A stretch of 64,000 nucleotides of DNA. Source: Bugulina stolonifera. Taxonomy: Eukaryota; Bryozoa; Gymnolaemata; Cheilostomatida; Bugulidae. Positions 52,010 through 61,100 of the stretch are shown piece after piece (the stretch's first letter is position 1; the number at the start of each line of letters is the position of its first letter). The notes below the pieces were generated by a model. That model was not told where the DNA came from. It saw only the letters and a program-made list of their open reading frames with translations, and made no database searches. The stretch spans positions 787,501-851,500 of the forward strand of contig OW285192.1 of NCBI GenBank assembly GCA_935421135.1. The letters run 5' to 3'. Position numbers and translations under genes: made by a program.

Positions 52010-52719
52010 AATTGAACACCGTATTCTACTACTACTAATTAAACTATCCATGCCATGGATGAAGGTAAATGCAATTTATAAGGTAATTAGATATGAACCT
52101 TTCAAATTTGTCACTAAAAATAAAAAACACAACCTGCAAACACGTTTTTGGAGCAGTTGTTTTAAAAAAAATATACACTGTGACATCACAGTGTATTTTG
52201 CATGTGATGGCAATTAGAAACCTCCTTTCACATGTCCAATAACAACGCTCGTAGCTGAAGCAAAATTGTGCACAGTGATTGGATAATAAAACCTATTGTT
52301 TATTTTATCATAAAACAGTAATTATTAATATTGTTATATTCTATTTCATGCACAGGTTTACACTAATTATTGGACATGTGAAAGGAGGTTTCTAAATGCC
52401 AACTCCTGCAGAATAATCCACTTCTGATTGGACAGGGGATATTTTTAAAAACTGCTCAAAAAAACGTGTTTGCAGGTTGTATTTTTGATTTTTAGTGACA
52501 AATTTGAAATGTTCATATCAAATTACCTTATATATTGTATTTAGCTTTCTTCGTGACATCAATAGTTTAAATACTCACTCACCCTGGATTCAACTGACTC
52601 TTGATTCGATATTTCTGCTGTGACTCAACTGTCGCATCCAATGAGAGATCCAGAGAGCTCTCCATTTGTTCGGCGTCTACATAGTCTTTGTTCATCTTAC
52701 CAATATCCAATCGGGTCAT
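37321..52719 (-). CDS. TBC1D24: TBC1 domain family member 24 orthologue (TBC + TLDc)
   Basis: Cytoplasmic, membrane-associated protein. Vertebrate TBC1D24 binds ARF6 and phosphoinositides, acts in vesicle traffic and is linked to oxidation resistance through its TLDc domain. Twelve coding exons on the minus strand: 52719-52583, 48715-48525, 47174-47038, 46570-46391, 45506-45399, 44381-44291, 43046-42946, 41645-41485, 40442-40315, 39206-39037, 38544-38308 and 37440-37321. All phases agree and the sum is 586 residues (human about 559). The TBC part runs from about residue 55 to 290 (ARTRLWSLLC, LHYTSEQACF, DCYLVEGFKVLFRVAL). The usual TBC arginine/glutamine fingers are not evident, as in vertebrate TBC1D24. 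The TLDc part (about 415-585) has VWEWLPPAES, FGAYCGTDWVER, YFGCGQSFVF, MVGGGG and CDTFNNEPLC. It is convergent with the receptor gene. Its introns carry many satellites and MITEs. Confidence 0.93.
37655..37950. repeat. 34-bp minisatellite in TBC1D24 last intron
   Basis: The unit is catgtacccacaggtattcc plus actgccacacacag, with some shortened copies. Long open frames on both strands here are repeat products. Confidence 0.92.
37951..38290. repeat. acagtatat/acacacagta satellite
   Basis: Imperfect repeats of acagtatatacagtacagta and catacacacagta directly after the 34-bp array, up to the exon 11 donor region. Confidence 0.88.
38308..38544 (-). CDS. TBC1D24: TBC1D24 exon 11: TLDc core
   Basis: Acceptor gtgtgttgcag, donor gtaggt. 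Encodes FGAYCGTDWVERH, YFGCGQSFVFKI and ILMVGGGGPG. Confidence 0.95.
38575..38895. repeat. 30-bp minisatellite in TBC1D24 intron 10
   Basis: The unit is cactgtattacatactagtg plus tatcacataa, about 10 copies, close to the exon 11 acceptor. Confidence 0.9.
39037..39206 (-). CDS. TBC1D24: TBC1D24 exon 10: TLDc N-terminal half
   Basis: Acceptor gtattctgtag, donor gtaagt. Encodes LKVWEWLPPAES, HGYSLKTFYEK and GPVLIIIKT, the TLDc hallmark order. Confidence 0.95.
39600..39760. repeat. acagagtatagacaatatac tandem repeat
   Basis: About 5 copies of a 28-29-bp unit in intron 9. Confidence 0.75.
39880..40130. mobile_element. Dispersed inverted-repeat element (gttagaaacaggacg family)
   Basis: The left end (cagttagaaacaggacgttc) and right end (gaatgtcctgtttctaactg) are inverted. 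The same sequence in opposite orientation occurs at 55180-55395. Fragments are found near 31020-31100, 31920-32000 and 53850. Confidence 0.6.
40140..40290. repeat. 16-bp repeat gtactcagtactgctg
   Basis: About 9 copies, ending close to the exon 9 donor. Confidence 0.88.
40315..40442 (-). CDS. TBC1D24: TBC1D24 exon 9
   Basis: Acceptor tctattacag, donor gtaatt. Basic linker (MERTRKLLAMKTKQSFKLDK) and the start of the TLDc part. Confidence 0.85.
40450..40495. repeat. (atatt)n microsatellite
   Basis: About 8 copies directly upstream of the exon 9 acceptor. Confidence 0.85.
40835..41010. repeat. 14-bp repeat gtaagcatatctgt
   Basis: About 12 degenerate copies in intron 8. Confidence 0.8.
41485..41645 (-). 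CDS. TBC1D24: TBC1D24 exon 8
   Basis: Acceptor gtcttatag, donor gtgggt. Encodes AFGIRGFSKKEIDALF, matching the AF.IR.FSRKEI segment between TBC and TLDc. Confidence 0.93.
42305..42690. repeat. 28-bp repeat catgtcacctatgtatatat...
   Basis: About 11 copies in two blocks separated by unrelated sequence (42515-42555), in intron 7. Confidence 0.88.
42946..43046 (-). CDS. TBC1D24: TBC1D24 exon 7
   Basis: Acceptor ctcttatctag chosen because it alone keeps phase (the nearby tccag gives a stop). Donor gtacag. Linker region MKIMCSQIHNYMSCDKLLK. Confidence 0.85.
43385..43710. repeat. 15-bp repeat gtgtgtatgttacag
   Basis: About 21 copies. The 15-bp period is a multiple of 3, so all frames stay open and give Cys-rich products that are not genes. 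Intron 6. Confidence 0.92.
44291..44381 (-). CDS. TBC1D24: TBC1D24 exon 6: end of TBC domain
   Basis: Acceptor attttacag, donor gtaagt. Encodes VDCYLVEGFKVLFRVALVLI, the most conserved block of the family. Confidence 0.95.
44778..44919. mobile_element. Pogo/Tigger-like MITE, diverged copy
   Basis: Left end gcgaaacttgcttaattcaa and right end ttgaacaagttcaactg, related to the copy at 46728. Confidence 0.65.
45180..45425 (-). repeat. Tandem copies of the exon 5/intron 5 junction
   Basis: Four copies of a 60-95-bp unit each containing ccattacctggtagg (minus strand), i.e. the end of exon 5 plus its splice donor. The true donor is the first copy met in transcription (45399/45398). Later copies lie in the intron. 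Confidence 0.85.
45399..45506 (-). CDS. TBC1D24: TBC1D24 exon 5
   Basis: Acceptor tttctgattgcag, donor gtaggt. Ends WIFKHLPFHYL. Its last 15-20 bases and the donor are repeated in the following intron. Confidence 0.92.
46391..46570 (-). CDS. TBC1D24: TBC1D24 exon 4
   Basis: Acceptor gtgtgttttag, donor gtaagt. Encodes FSPLLYAFTSVMLHYTSEQA, aligning with the P..P...ALLLHYS.DE segment of the vertebrate protein. Confidence 0.93.
46728..46936. mobile_element. Pogo/Tigger-like MITE
   Basis: 209 bp with inverted ends CAGTGAAACTCGCTTAATTC / GAATTAAGCAAGTTCCACTG and flanking TA dinucleotides, as in pogo/Tigger elements. Confidence 0.82.
47038..47174 (-). CDS. TBC1D24: TBC1D24 exon 3
   Basis: Acceptor cactctgtag, donor gtacaa. 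Contains HHMLSTEGVKACHRVLYV, corresponding to the segment around L...EG...V..IL in vertebrate TBC1D24. Confidence 0.9.
47395..47540. repeat. 15-bp repeat gcctgtgggggtgga
   Basis: About 9 copies, G-rich on the plus strand. Intron 2. Confidence 0.88.
48140..48320. repeat. 13-bp repeat acactgtacatac
   Basis: About 13 copies in intron 2. Confidence 0.9.
48525..48715 (-). CDS. TBC1D24: TBC1D24 exon 2: start of TBC domain
   Basis: Acceptor atattttcgcag, donor gtgggt. Encodes LPVDHSARTRLWSLLCCG, the entry motif of the TBC fold. Confidence 0.92.
49523..49695. mobile_element. Foldback made of two inverted SINE tails
   Basis: Palindrome from tgttaggggtttggcc to ggccaaaccccctaaca. Each arm contains gatgtatttttagcaag...tttgag, the tail of the SINE at 49798, without a tRNA core. 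Confidence 0.82.
49798..49957 (+). mobile_element. tRNA-derived SINE
   Basis: The tRNA-like head has gctgagctggtgtagtggta (A box) and ggttcaaaccc (B box, 49865-49875). It is followed by ctggtattttcatggatttg and the tail ...tgctaaaaatacatca. It is not a functional tRNA gene as far as can be folded by eye. Confidence 0.75.
50150..50455. repeat. (ctg/cta/act)n trinucleotide tract in TBC1D24 intron 1
   Basis: Imperfect act/ctg/cta repeats of about 300 bp. Homopolymer-like open frames on both strands are repeat products. Confidence 0.88.
50862..51216. mobile_element. MITE with aaagatagtggaag ends
   Basis: About 355 bp with inverted ends of about 30 bp (aaagatagtggaaggaaaga / tcttcacttccactatcttt) around a GC-richer interior. 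Confidence 0.75.
51845..52020. repeat. (ctg/cta)n trinucleotide tract
   Basis: Second trinucleotide tract of the same intron, about 175 bp. Confidence 0.88.
52058..52553. mobile_element. Long inverted-repeat MITE next to TBC1D24 exon 1
   Basis: Arms of about 150 bp: atttataaggtaattagata... and ...caaattaccttatatattg; also cacaacctgcaaacacgttt / aaacgtgtttgcaggttgta and gtttctaaatg-type centre pieces (cctcctttcacatgtccaat inverted). Ends 30 bp from the exon 1 donor. Confidence 0.85.
52583..52719 (-). CDS. TBC1D24: TBC1D24 exon 1
   Basis: ATG at 52719-52717; acidic N-terminal leader (NKDYVDAEQMESSLDLSLDA) ahead of the TBC domain; donor gtgagt. Confidence 0.85.
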
Positions 52720-53329
52720 TTTAATGCCGACGGCACCAAAGAAGTAGTGTTAGCGGGCGCGTCCTCTACTGGCCAGCTTATACACAATTATGTTAGTATA
52801 TAGTATATAAATGAAGGGCTGCAGTCACGTAGTCACCGGGTATATCCTATAGTTAATACTTAGTCAATGTCAGTATATATACACAACTAACCACCACTGT
52901 CCAACCTGGGAGATAGGTACCCCGCCAGCACTTAACCTGGGATAGCTCCTGGGCTGTAGTGTTCTTTACAGAATGTAGCCAGCATGTGCATTGTCTACAA
53001 CATGACAGTAACACATGAATAAACCCAGTGAATAGGTTCTACTGCTGTGTCTATGCGTTAAGTAGAGAATAGAAAACTCCCTCTCTTAATCTTATATCGC
53101 ACGATAGATGACAAATGCAGGAAACTAAATGGATTAATTATTGACTGTGTAGCAGTAGCACTACAGCACACTTGGGAGTGTACCTCCACCATCATATATA
53201 TTACAGCTGCCAGTAAATCAATACATTTACATCTCACTGGAGTCAAATCAATATTCGTAGGATCTAGCATAACTTGATCTCCCCTTACTCTGTTACGCAC
53301 TACTGCTGCCACAGTTATAGACTACACAA

Positions 53330-53625
53330 CACCACACCTGACTACCTTACACCGCACTATACCCAGCACTACACACTACACTACACCACACCACACTATA
53401 CACTACACTACAGCACACTAAACTACCTTATGTCACACTACACTACTTTACATTACACTACACTACTTTACATTACACTACACTACTTTACGTTACACTA
53501 CACTACTTTACATTACACTACACTACTTCACATTACACTACACTACTTTACATTACACTACACTACTTTACGTTACACTACACTACTTTACGTTACACTA
53601 CACTACTTTACGTTACACTACACCA
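53330..53625. repeat. 20-bp repeat cattacactacactacttta
   Basis: About 13 copies, upstream of TBC1D24. Confidence 0.88.
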
Positions 53626-55179
53626 CACTCGCACCATGCACAACCATTTCCTACCCCAGACACATAATAGCCAAGTGCTATTTATTATAACTAGCCGACT
53701 ACTCTACTTTGTAGGGCAGGCTGTTGGTATAGGGCAATGGCCACTACGTTGTCTGATGCCTTAGCCCCACGACAACACTGGTGCTCGACCCCAAGGAGGG
53801 GAGGGGGTTGAGCAACACCTGGAGCCAAGGCTAAGCGGACATAACGAAAAAGACAGTTTGAAACAGGACGTTTCGAAATTATATAAAATATATACATTTC
53901 TGTACACAAAATACACAACAACCTCTTTTAAGGATGCCTCTTTAGTGTGCAAAGAAAGATAGGACGTTGTAGGCCCATATCTCTCAGGTTGTTTTCATCC
54001 CTTTTTCGCTCTTTCCAAGAGTTCTCTCTCCCTCCCAGTGTGAACCTCAACTCGAAAGCCTAATAAACCTTTCATAAAAAATCTCTGTGGTCGCTTCCCA
54101 CCCATCTTAAGATATCAACCACCCTGCTGACATTGTGAGTACAACATCAAATTTTGCTGCAATAATTATATCTCTTGCAGACAGTAAAACCTAACTTACG
54201 GCCTACATGGAATAAGAGGAAGCTGCCTTGTGTGGAATCCACTCAAACAAACTGAGCTTACCAACTAATAGCACCTGGAACTCAGTGATACACTGTTACT
54301 ACCAGCACACTATGCCTACTACTAATTTAGCACTACCAATATACGTGTAATACCAGCATCCAATAGAATAGATAGTAAGCAATAGGAATGACCGATGTGT
54401 TATTCTAGAATGGCCCATCCTTATCGGCTAGTATAATCTACTGATTTGTGGCATGGATTTATCATCATTAATACTAGTCCATAAATAAAAAGATTTGGAT
54501 AGGGTATGAGAGGCAGAAGGTGATTATATCACTTGTGATAATAATTTAACCACCAGCCCCCCAAAGAGAGAGTTCAGAGTTCCTATTTGTTCAAAACGTG
54601 AATAAAGAGTAGAAGGGGAACCTGCAACACCCTAACCATGACTAGAAAACTGCAGGAAACCATAGCCTATACTGTTATCATTTGAGGTTTGGTTGTGGGT
54701 AAAGTCTGCTAAGGATAAACAAACTCCTAGACTACCAAACACTAAACAGCACAAGATAGCAACATTTTGGTAAATGTCACTAAAACTATGTGAAATCTCC
54801 CCATGTGATAGTTGGAGACAACCTGTCCAGTAGAACATTGACTGTGGACCAGAAGACCACAATTCCTGGGAAGTCCTAGTATACAAGTCGCCCGTGATAG
54901 GCTACAACTCATGTCCACCAAAGAAAAGGAGAGAACCAATAAGTGAGTGAGTGCATTACTAGTTCATGTACTTACATTCAAAGCATGTAGAATATGCAGC
55001 CCTCACTCACACTTAGAACACTTCCATATCAATGCTCAACAACCTACTTTATGTGAATACTTGAAATGGGCAATAAAAATCAATATTAATACATCAATGT
55101 TGCCTTGTGACAGTTAAGATACTGTATTCTGTTGCTAGAAGCCGAGTAGACAACAGAGTTGTAGTACAATTCCAACAGG

Positions 55180-55395
55180 AAAAACTGTGTAGATTACATT
55201 TAGAAGAACACAACTCACAGAAAATGAATTATTGTTAGTGTTCTACAAGTTAGTAGTAGCAAAAACAAAAAATAATGTTAGAAATGAAAATTAATGGAGA
55301 GCTGGGGTTGGAGTTTAGAGTTTCTAAATGGTTGTTTTCCAAACAAACGTTTTCGGAACGTCCTGTTTCTAACTGACGTTTTCGAACAGTCGCAA
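55180..55395. mobile_element. Second copy of the gttagaaacaggacg family element
   Basis: Shares aaaactgtgtagattacatt, gaagaacacaactcacag, gtttctaaatggttgttttcc and cgtcctgtttctaactgacg with 39880-40130 in inverse orientation. Left edge approximate. Confidence 0.6.
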
Positions 55396-56258
55396 ATTCT
55401 TTCTAACCACCTTCCAATACCGTACATGGTTAGTGTGTACAACAGTTGTCCACTACTGCACCTAACAGCAGCTATGACTCCTACAACAACGATTATTTGA
55501 GCATATAGGAGATAGCTAGTTGTGCCCATCTAAACAGGCTATTTTTTGCAGAAAACGATTTGGTGAAAATAAGTTGGATAGGCATCAGCGCAGAGAATGC
55601 AGGTCAATGCAAGTCAATCAAGGTTCCACAAACGTGAATCTTAGTCTATTAAAATAGTGTACAGTAGTACAACTAGCTGACACACTTCTACTGACAAAGT
55701 TAGTAAAATAATTCTTTATGGTGAGCTAACTGCATCTAGACTTTATAAATAACATGGAAATTTCTTCCAAAGATGTTCGACCTCAACAGAGCGAAGGTGA
55801 TAAATGAATGAGCCAAAAGAAGTGCTGAGAGAGCCAGAAACAGTACAGTATCCATAATAAAATCCGTTATATGGAGTATTAATGTAGCTAGAGGAGTTGC
55901 CTGTTATTTATTTTGTGAGTTGTCCACTTTTACCTCAGATTCCAGCATATAGCACGAATCTACATGTAGTACTAGTTCATAACTGGCTGAGGGTGTGGGT
56001 AGTAGAAACAGACCAGATAAATTCCTTATAGAACACCAGAACAATTAATGTAATATTATAATTTTCTATAGTAGCCCAATCAAGTAAGCAACCATATAGA
56101 TACCAGTGTATTTCAAACTGTTAGGTGGACAGAATTACTGGAGATCGGCAGATGGCAAAAGAAAATGAGACCATGGGACAACAGATAAGATTCATGACTT
56201 GACTATTTCTTTCTATAAATAGTTATTGTTAACAACTATTTTTATGCCACAACATAAC

Positions 56259-56518
56259 AGTGTCTTCGTGTCCAAAATTTCAGGCACAGGCCAACATCCT
56301 CAAAATTTTTCCAGTCTGCTTCCATCACAGGGTCACGGACACACCAGCCTGGTCCAAAAGCAAAATCCTCATTTTCGGGCGAGAAACCCAGGTGCCCCGA
56401 TGAGCTGGGGATGGTTTTCTCCGACCAAGCAAAATCTCAGGTCAACATACCTTTGGGCCTAGGCCATCTATGGATTTTGATTTGCGACCCAGGTCGTCCA
56501 AGAGGTTACAAAAACACT
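56259..56518. mobile_element. MITE of the 34418 family, copy 2
   Basis: Ends agtgtcttcgtgtcc / gaggttacaaaaacact are a diverged version of the AGGTGTCTTCGCGACCT ends. The interior aligns over most of its length. Confidence 0.7.
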
Positions 56519-57621
56519 AATAATGATTGTTATGTCACCAATTCTTTTCAATATAGGTAGCCAGAACATTGGTTCTCAATGTTACGGCAGCATAACTTTC
56601 ATTCCACAATACTGGCTCAACACTCGCAAAGCCTTTAGGAACAACATCACGACCCACAATTAGTGAGAAAATATTAGTTGCTCTATTTTTCCAACAATGG
56701 GAAAACATCAGCAAAGACAGAAAACAAAAAACGCCTCTACCGCCATGCTCGGGAGCCCAAAGTGAACTAATTTATATTAGAGTTAGCACAAGGTCAGTAT
56801 TCGCAGACTGAACGTGTTGTAGAACTTCTTAGTTTTCTCCAGGGTTAAATAGTGTTAGTTTTTATTGGGTTGGAACCACCATGGGGAAAGCCATCTAACT
56901 TCTCAGCGGTCTCTCCAACACCGCCAGTGACCCTGAGGAACGAGAAACCCAAACCACCATCTCATTAATACTCTGCTCTTCAGTTTATACGTTCTGATAA
57001 TGAGTGAGTAAAAGGCTAACGGATACGTGTGGCAGTAAGCCATTTCACAAATGGTAGCTTGTAAATGGATTCACCGCAATTGATTTAGCCTTTGCAGCAC
57101 TAAAGTTAGGGCTTACAGAAAGGAGTGTTTATGAAGTAAAATTTAAGGAAACATGTCAACTTATCAGATAGTTATGGAAGGGACTTGATACCCAAGAAAA
57201 TAGGATATATTATGCGAACAATGCTCCGAGTTACTGTATATTACATGCCCAATGCATTGAGGTAGAGACAGACTGGCAAATTTCGCACCGCTATTCGCTG
57301 CGAAGTGACGGTGAAACGACATGGCATCAAAAAATTGAGTGAAAACGCCGTGTTCACCCAATATCAAGCACGTTAATATTTTACGTTTCACTCTCGATAA
57401 CGCTGGCTTATGATTGGCCAGTAAGTTCTAGCGGGCTCATTCCGCACTTTTGTCTGTATACAAAGAGTTTAAATTGAGTCACTAGGCTAACATGATGCGC
57501 ACATAAAAGGCATATATAAAAATAATTGCCTACCTTGGCACACATGCTCGGACTAGAAATCCCGTTCGTGAAGGAGATATCGCTGATGTGCGTTGTCCAG
57601 TGGGATAACCCTAGTGACATT

Positions 57622-58150
57622 CAGTGATATTCCATGCTTCGTATTTTCCTTCGAAGAGAGTTGTTTCACCCTACAAAGCTCCATGCCGGTCTAATCCCAT
57701 GCTTCGTATTTTGTTCAACTGTTTTGTGGCAAACACGTTTAAGTTTTTCCGCCTATGACATTATAGTACAATAACCTTAGAAGTTAAAAATAGCTACGCG
57801 TTGCCTGATGTGAATTCAACCGCAACAAGGAGTGCACAGCCAAACTGACGTCATAGCATACTGTAGTTATTAACAAACAGTTATACAAGCGTAAAGACTA
57901 TTGCGCTAGCCAAAGATAGTGTACTACTAACTAGTACTTGTACATTAGCGAGCTCAAATTCGAAGAATGTTACTTCCATCCTACGAAGCAATAAAAATCC
58001 CTACGTATTTTCGGAAATACGATGTCTCCCGCTCGAAGGAGCTTGCTCATACGAAGGTCAGGAAATACATATTTTTCGCCAATTCCATCCTTTGTACTTA
58101 AAAATACGAAGCTAAATACAAAGCAAAATACGAAGCATGGAAAATCACTG
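57622..58150. mobile_element. MITE with CAGTGAT ends
   Basis: 529 bp. CAGTGATATTCCATGCTTCG and, inverted, CGAAGCATGGAAAATCACTG. The interior repeats the word atacgaag/cttcgtat many times. Confidence 0.8.
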
Positions 58151-61100
58151 ATTGGCAAAACGTGATGACAACGCGGAAAAAGTTCGCTAGTCTGGGTTGA
58201 CCTATGCGCAACCACCACAGTTTTCATAGCATCTCGGCCAATGGTGTTTTCCAAAGTATATAATATAATATTGTTTATATAACAACTGAGCCATCAAAGA
58301 CCTAATGTCAATAACAATTTACTCTACTTCAATACAATGTGCCTAATGGAATGTAGCTCAAACTGGACATTCTTGGATCGATGCCAGATAGTTTGAGAGT
58401 TTTCAATAACAATAACCTCACATGATACTAGCACTCACGGCAAACTAATAGCCAGGCTGCCGACTCTCTAGAACTTTCCATCATAAACTACATTACTGTG
58501 GTGCATAATTATAATATATAATTATATGTATAAATACTAAAGTGAGAGAATGGGTACAAGACATCAATCATTAGATAAGGGTTGGGTTGGACTAATTATC
58601 ATAACTCCATTACTAGTATACACATTCAGTAAACTATCAGTAGTACCAACTACTAGTTGTGGTAACAGGGTCAGTGAGTCAGCAGTCAGTGAGTCACTTC
58701 ATAAAATACTCATATTTTTAATGTGCAAATACTACAAGTAACTCAAATGTTGTTTATTTTATTAGTAAACAACTGGCAAATTAATTCAATCCTATTTAAT
58801 CACAATGTGTACATGCAGAATATTTGAGGTGTGATTCATAACTACGCTCATATAGCCTATCCATGTACCATGCAGATATCATGATGGGATCTTGGGAAGA
58901 GATCAAAATATGCTACAATGTATAATTATGCTACAATCATGACATAGAGAAGGGTCGGGCTGGCAGTGATTGAGACATGTGAAGTTGAGGCTTGGGGCTC
59001 ATAACGCACCAGTTTCCTAGACTGGCAATTTTAACAGTCATACACATAATTATAGCCTGGTGTATATATCATACACTGTAAACATGCATTTCTACATGTG
59101 GTATATACATTGTACATGTATATGCTAGCACTTCATAGCCCTGACTTGCCATGATATGTCATTTATGTTGCTTACAGAATTAGAACAAAGACCTATCAAC
59201 TATCCACAAAAGCAGGAACAGTTTGACTGTCACCAGTTTCAAATGGGCGATGACGTTTTAAATAGTGCCGGTGAACCGTTTTCACAGAGTTGTTTCTGCA
59301 AACCGGCAACAGCTGATTGGCCATTGGATAGAAGGCGGGCATACATGTTGTATCCACTCAAAATTGAACTACTCAGCTTTGTAATTATTTTATTGAAACA
59401 CGTTACCTTTTCCACAAGTCATGGCTTTAATTCGACATAAATTTATATTGTAGAATCTAAATGGCTTTATGAGATAAAATAAAAACTTTAATTATCTCTG
59501 TATGAATAATCTAACAGTTTTAGAAAATAATAATTACTTTATTATGTAGCACACCTCCGAAAGTAGGACGACTCCTTTTTTTCCTCAAACATTTTTATAC
59601 TGCCTTAGCAAAACTTGCAATTGTGGATAGACATGATGTATGAACGTACACCTGATACGCTAGCTTAATATGGTTTACAGGGTCACCCGGTTTACATGGA
59701 TAGTGTTTGACAGCTAAATTCAATGTATATCCTTACAAAATGCAATTTTTATTTCGAAAAAGCTATCATCTTATATCTACTCTTGAGCTTTAAAACAATT
59801 TAAAAATAGTGTGGTAACTGGTAAGCTGGAATAACCAATACCAGATAATGATTTTTGTGCAGCTTTGAAGTTAACAGTAACCAACATTCAAGGGATGACC
59901 AGAGAATATCTCCAGTTGCGCCTGGAAGGCTTGTTAATGTAAATGAAATCACGGGTGTTAGCACCAGAGTTGTGCTAATCGATAATCGATTTAATAGAGC
60001 TCCAATCGATTGCCAGTAGCTGGGAATCCTAATCAGTTCAGCAAACTTTTGCTATATATCTAAATCCTAATTTAATCTTCCAGCTTTCGGGTTAATCTTA
60101 ATCCTAATCATTTGCTTTTGACTGTTCAAATCTAGCCTACAACTCCCTTGCTTGATTGCTGCATACAGCTTAAGAGGACAACTATATGCTGTGAGCAGAC
60201 AGCTTCTTTTAATTGTGCATGTACATTTCCACCTACTACGTAGCCAGTAATCTGTATAAAAATGCCCTTGTCTACAAGCATAACCTACAGCGTAGTTGAT
60301 TAGAAAGGTGAGATTCATTGTAAATAGGACCACTTACCCCAGAAATCTAATCTTATTTTAAATCGAGATCAAGTCAAGTGATACTACTTAATCTATTTCT
60401 AATCAGCTTTTTCCTACTTTCTATCTAATCTTAGTTTATTCTTAATCTTGAAAAAGATTAACTAAACCAATCGTTAATTATCTTAGCTTCCAACAAGACA
60501 ATCTTAACCAACCTTAATCATTGAAATCTGTTAAAAGCACACCTCTGGTTAGCACAGTAATTCTCCAGTGGCTGTACCTTATAAAGGCAGTAATGGTGTT
60601 AGTACAGCCATCCTAGTAAATTATGAGATGCTACTTGAAGGAAATGTCACACAAGGTCACCATAGCATCAGTTTGAGATCATTACTAGTAACGTGAAAGC
60701 AGGACAGTTACAGTATGTAATTAATACAGAGGAATGCAAGCTATAGTAGTTATTAGTGACATAAAGAGTAACTTTTCTCAGGTAATATGTCATCTAACAT
60801 GTGAAATGTGCTGTGTAGTACTTTCTAATACTATCATCTACTACATGGCATGTGCTGTGTAGTACTTGCTAATACTATCATCTACTACATGGCATGTGCT
60901 GTGTAGTACTTGCTAATACTATCATCTAGGCTACTACATGGCATGTGCTGTGTAGTACTTTCTAATACTATCATGTGACTTCTCTGTGTAGATGAAAACG
61001 TACACCCAGAGCCATTGAGCTTATGGAGCTCAATGACTCTGGTACACCTACATGCAGCGCCTTAAGAAATGTTGGTGGGGCCAAAATATTAGGCCGGGGG

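Larger units (their letters stand above)
53626..57621. other. Intergenic sequence, no gene seen
   Basis: Short frames only. Holds the dispersed element 55180-55395 and the MITE at 56259. No exon cluster with consistent splice phases was found. Confidence 0.45.

Noticed and set aside
53700..53830. tRNA-like SINE (gggcaggctgttggtatag)
   Set aside because: Only one weak A-box-like word and no clear B box in the right place.
59156..59440. Candidate exon with QFDCHQFQMGDDVLN
   Set aside because: Good acceptor (ttgcttacag) but no family resemblance, no phase-compatible neighbour and no clear donor.
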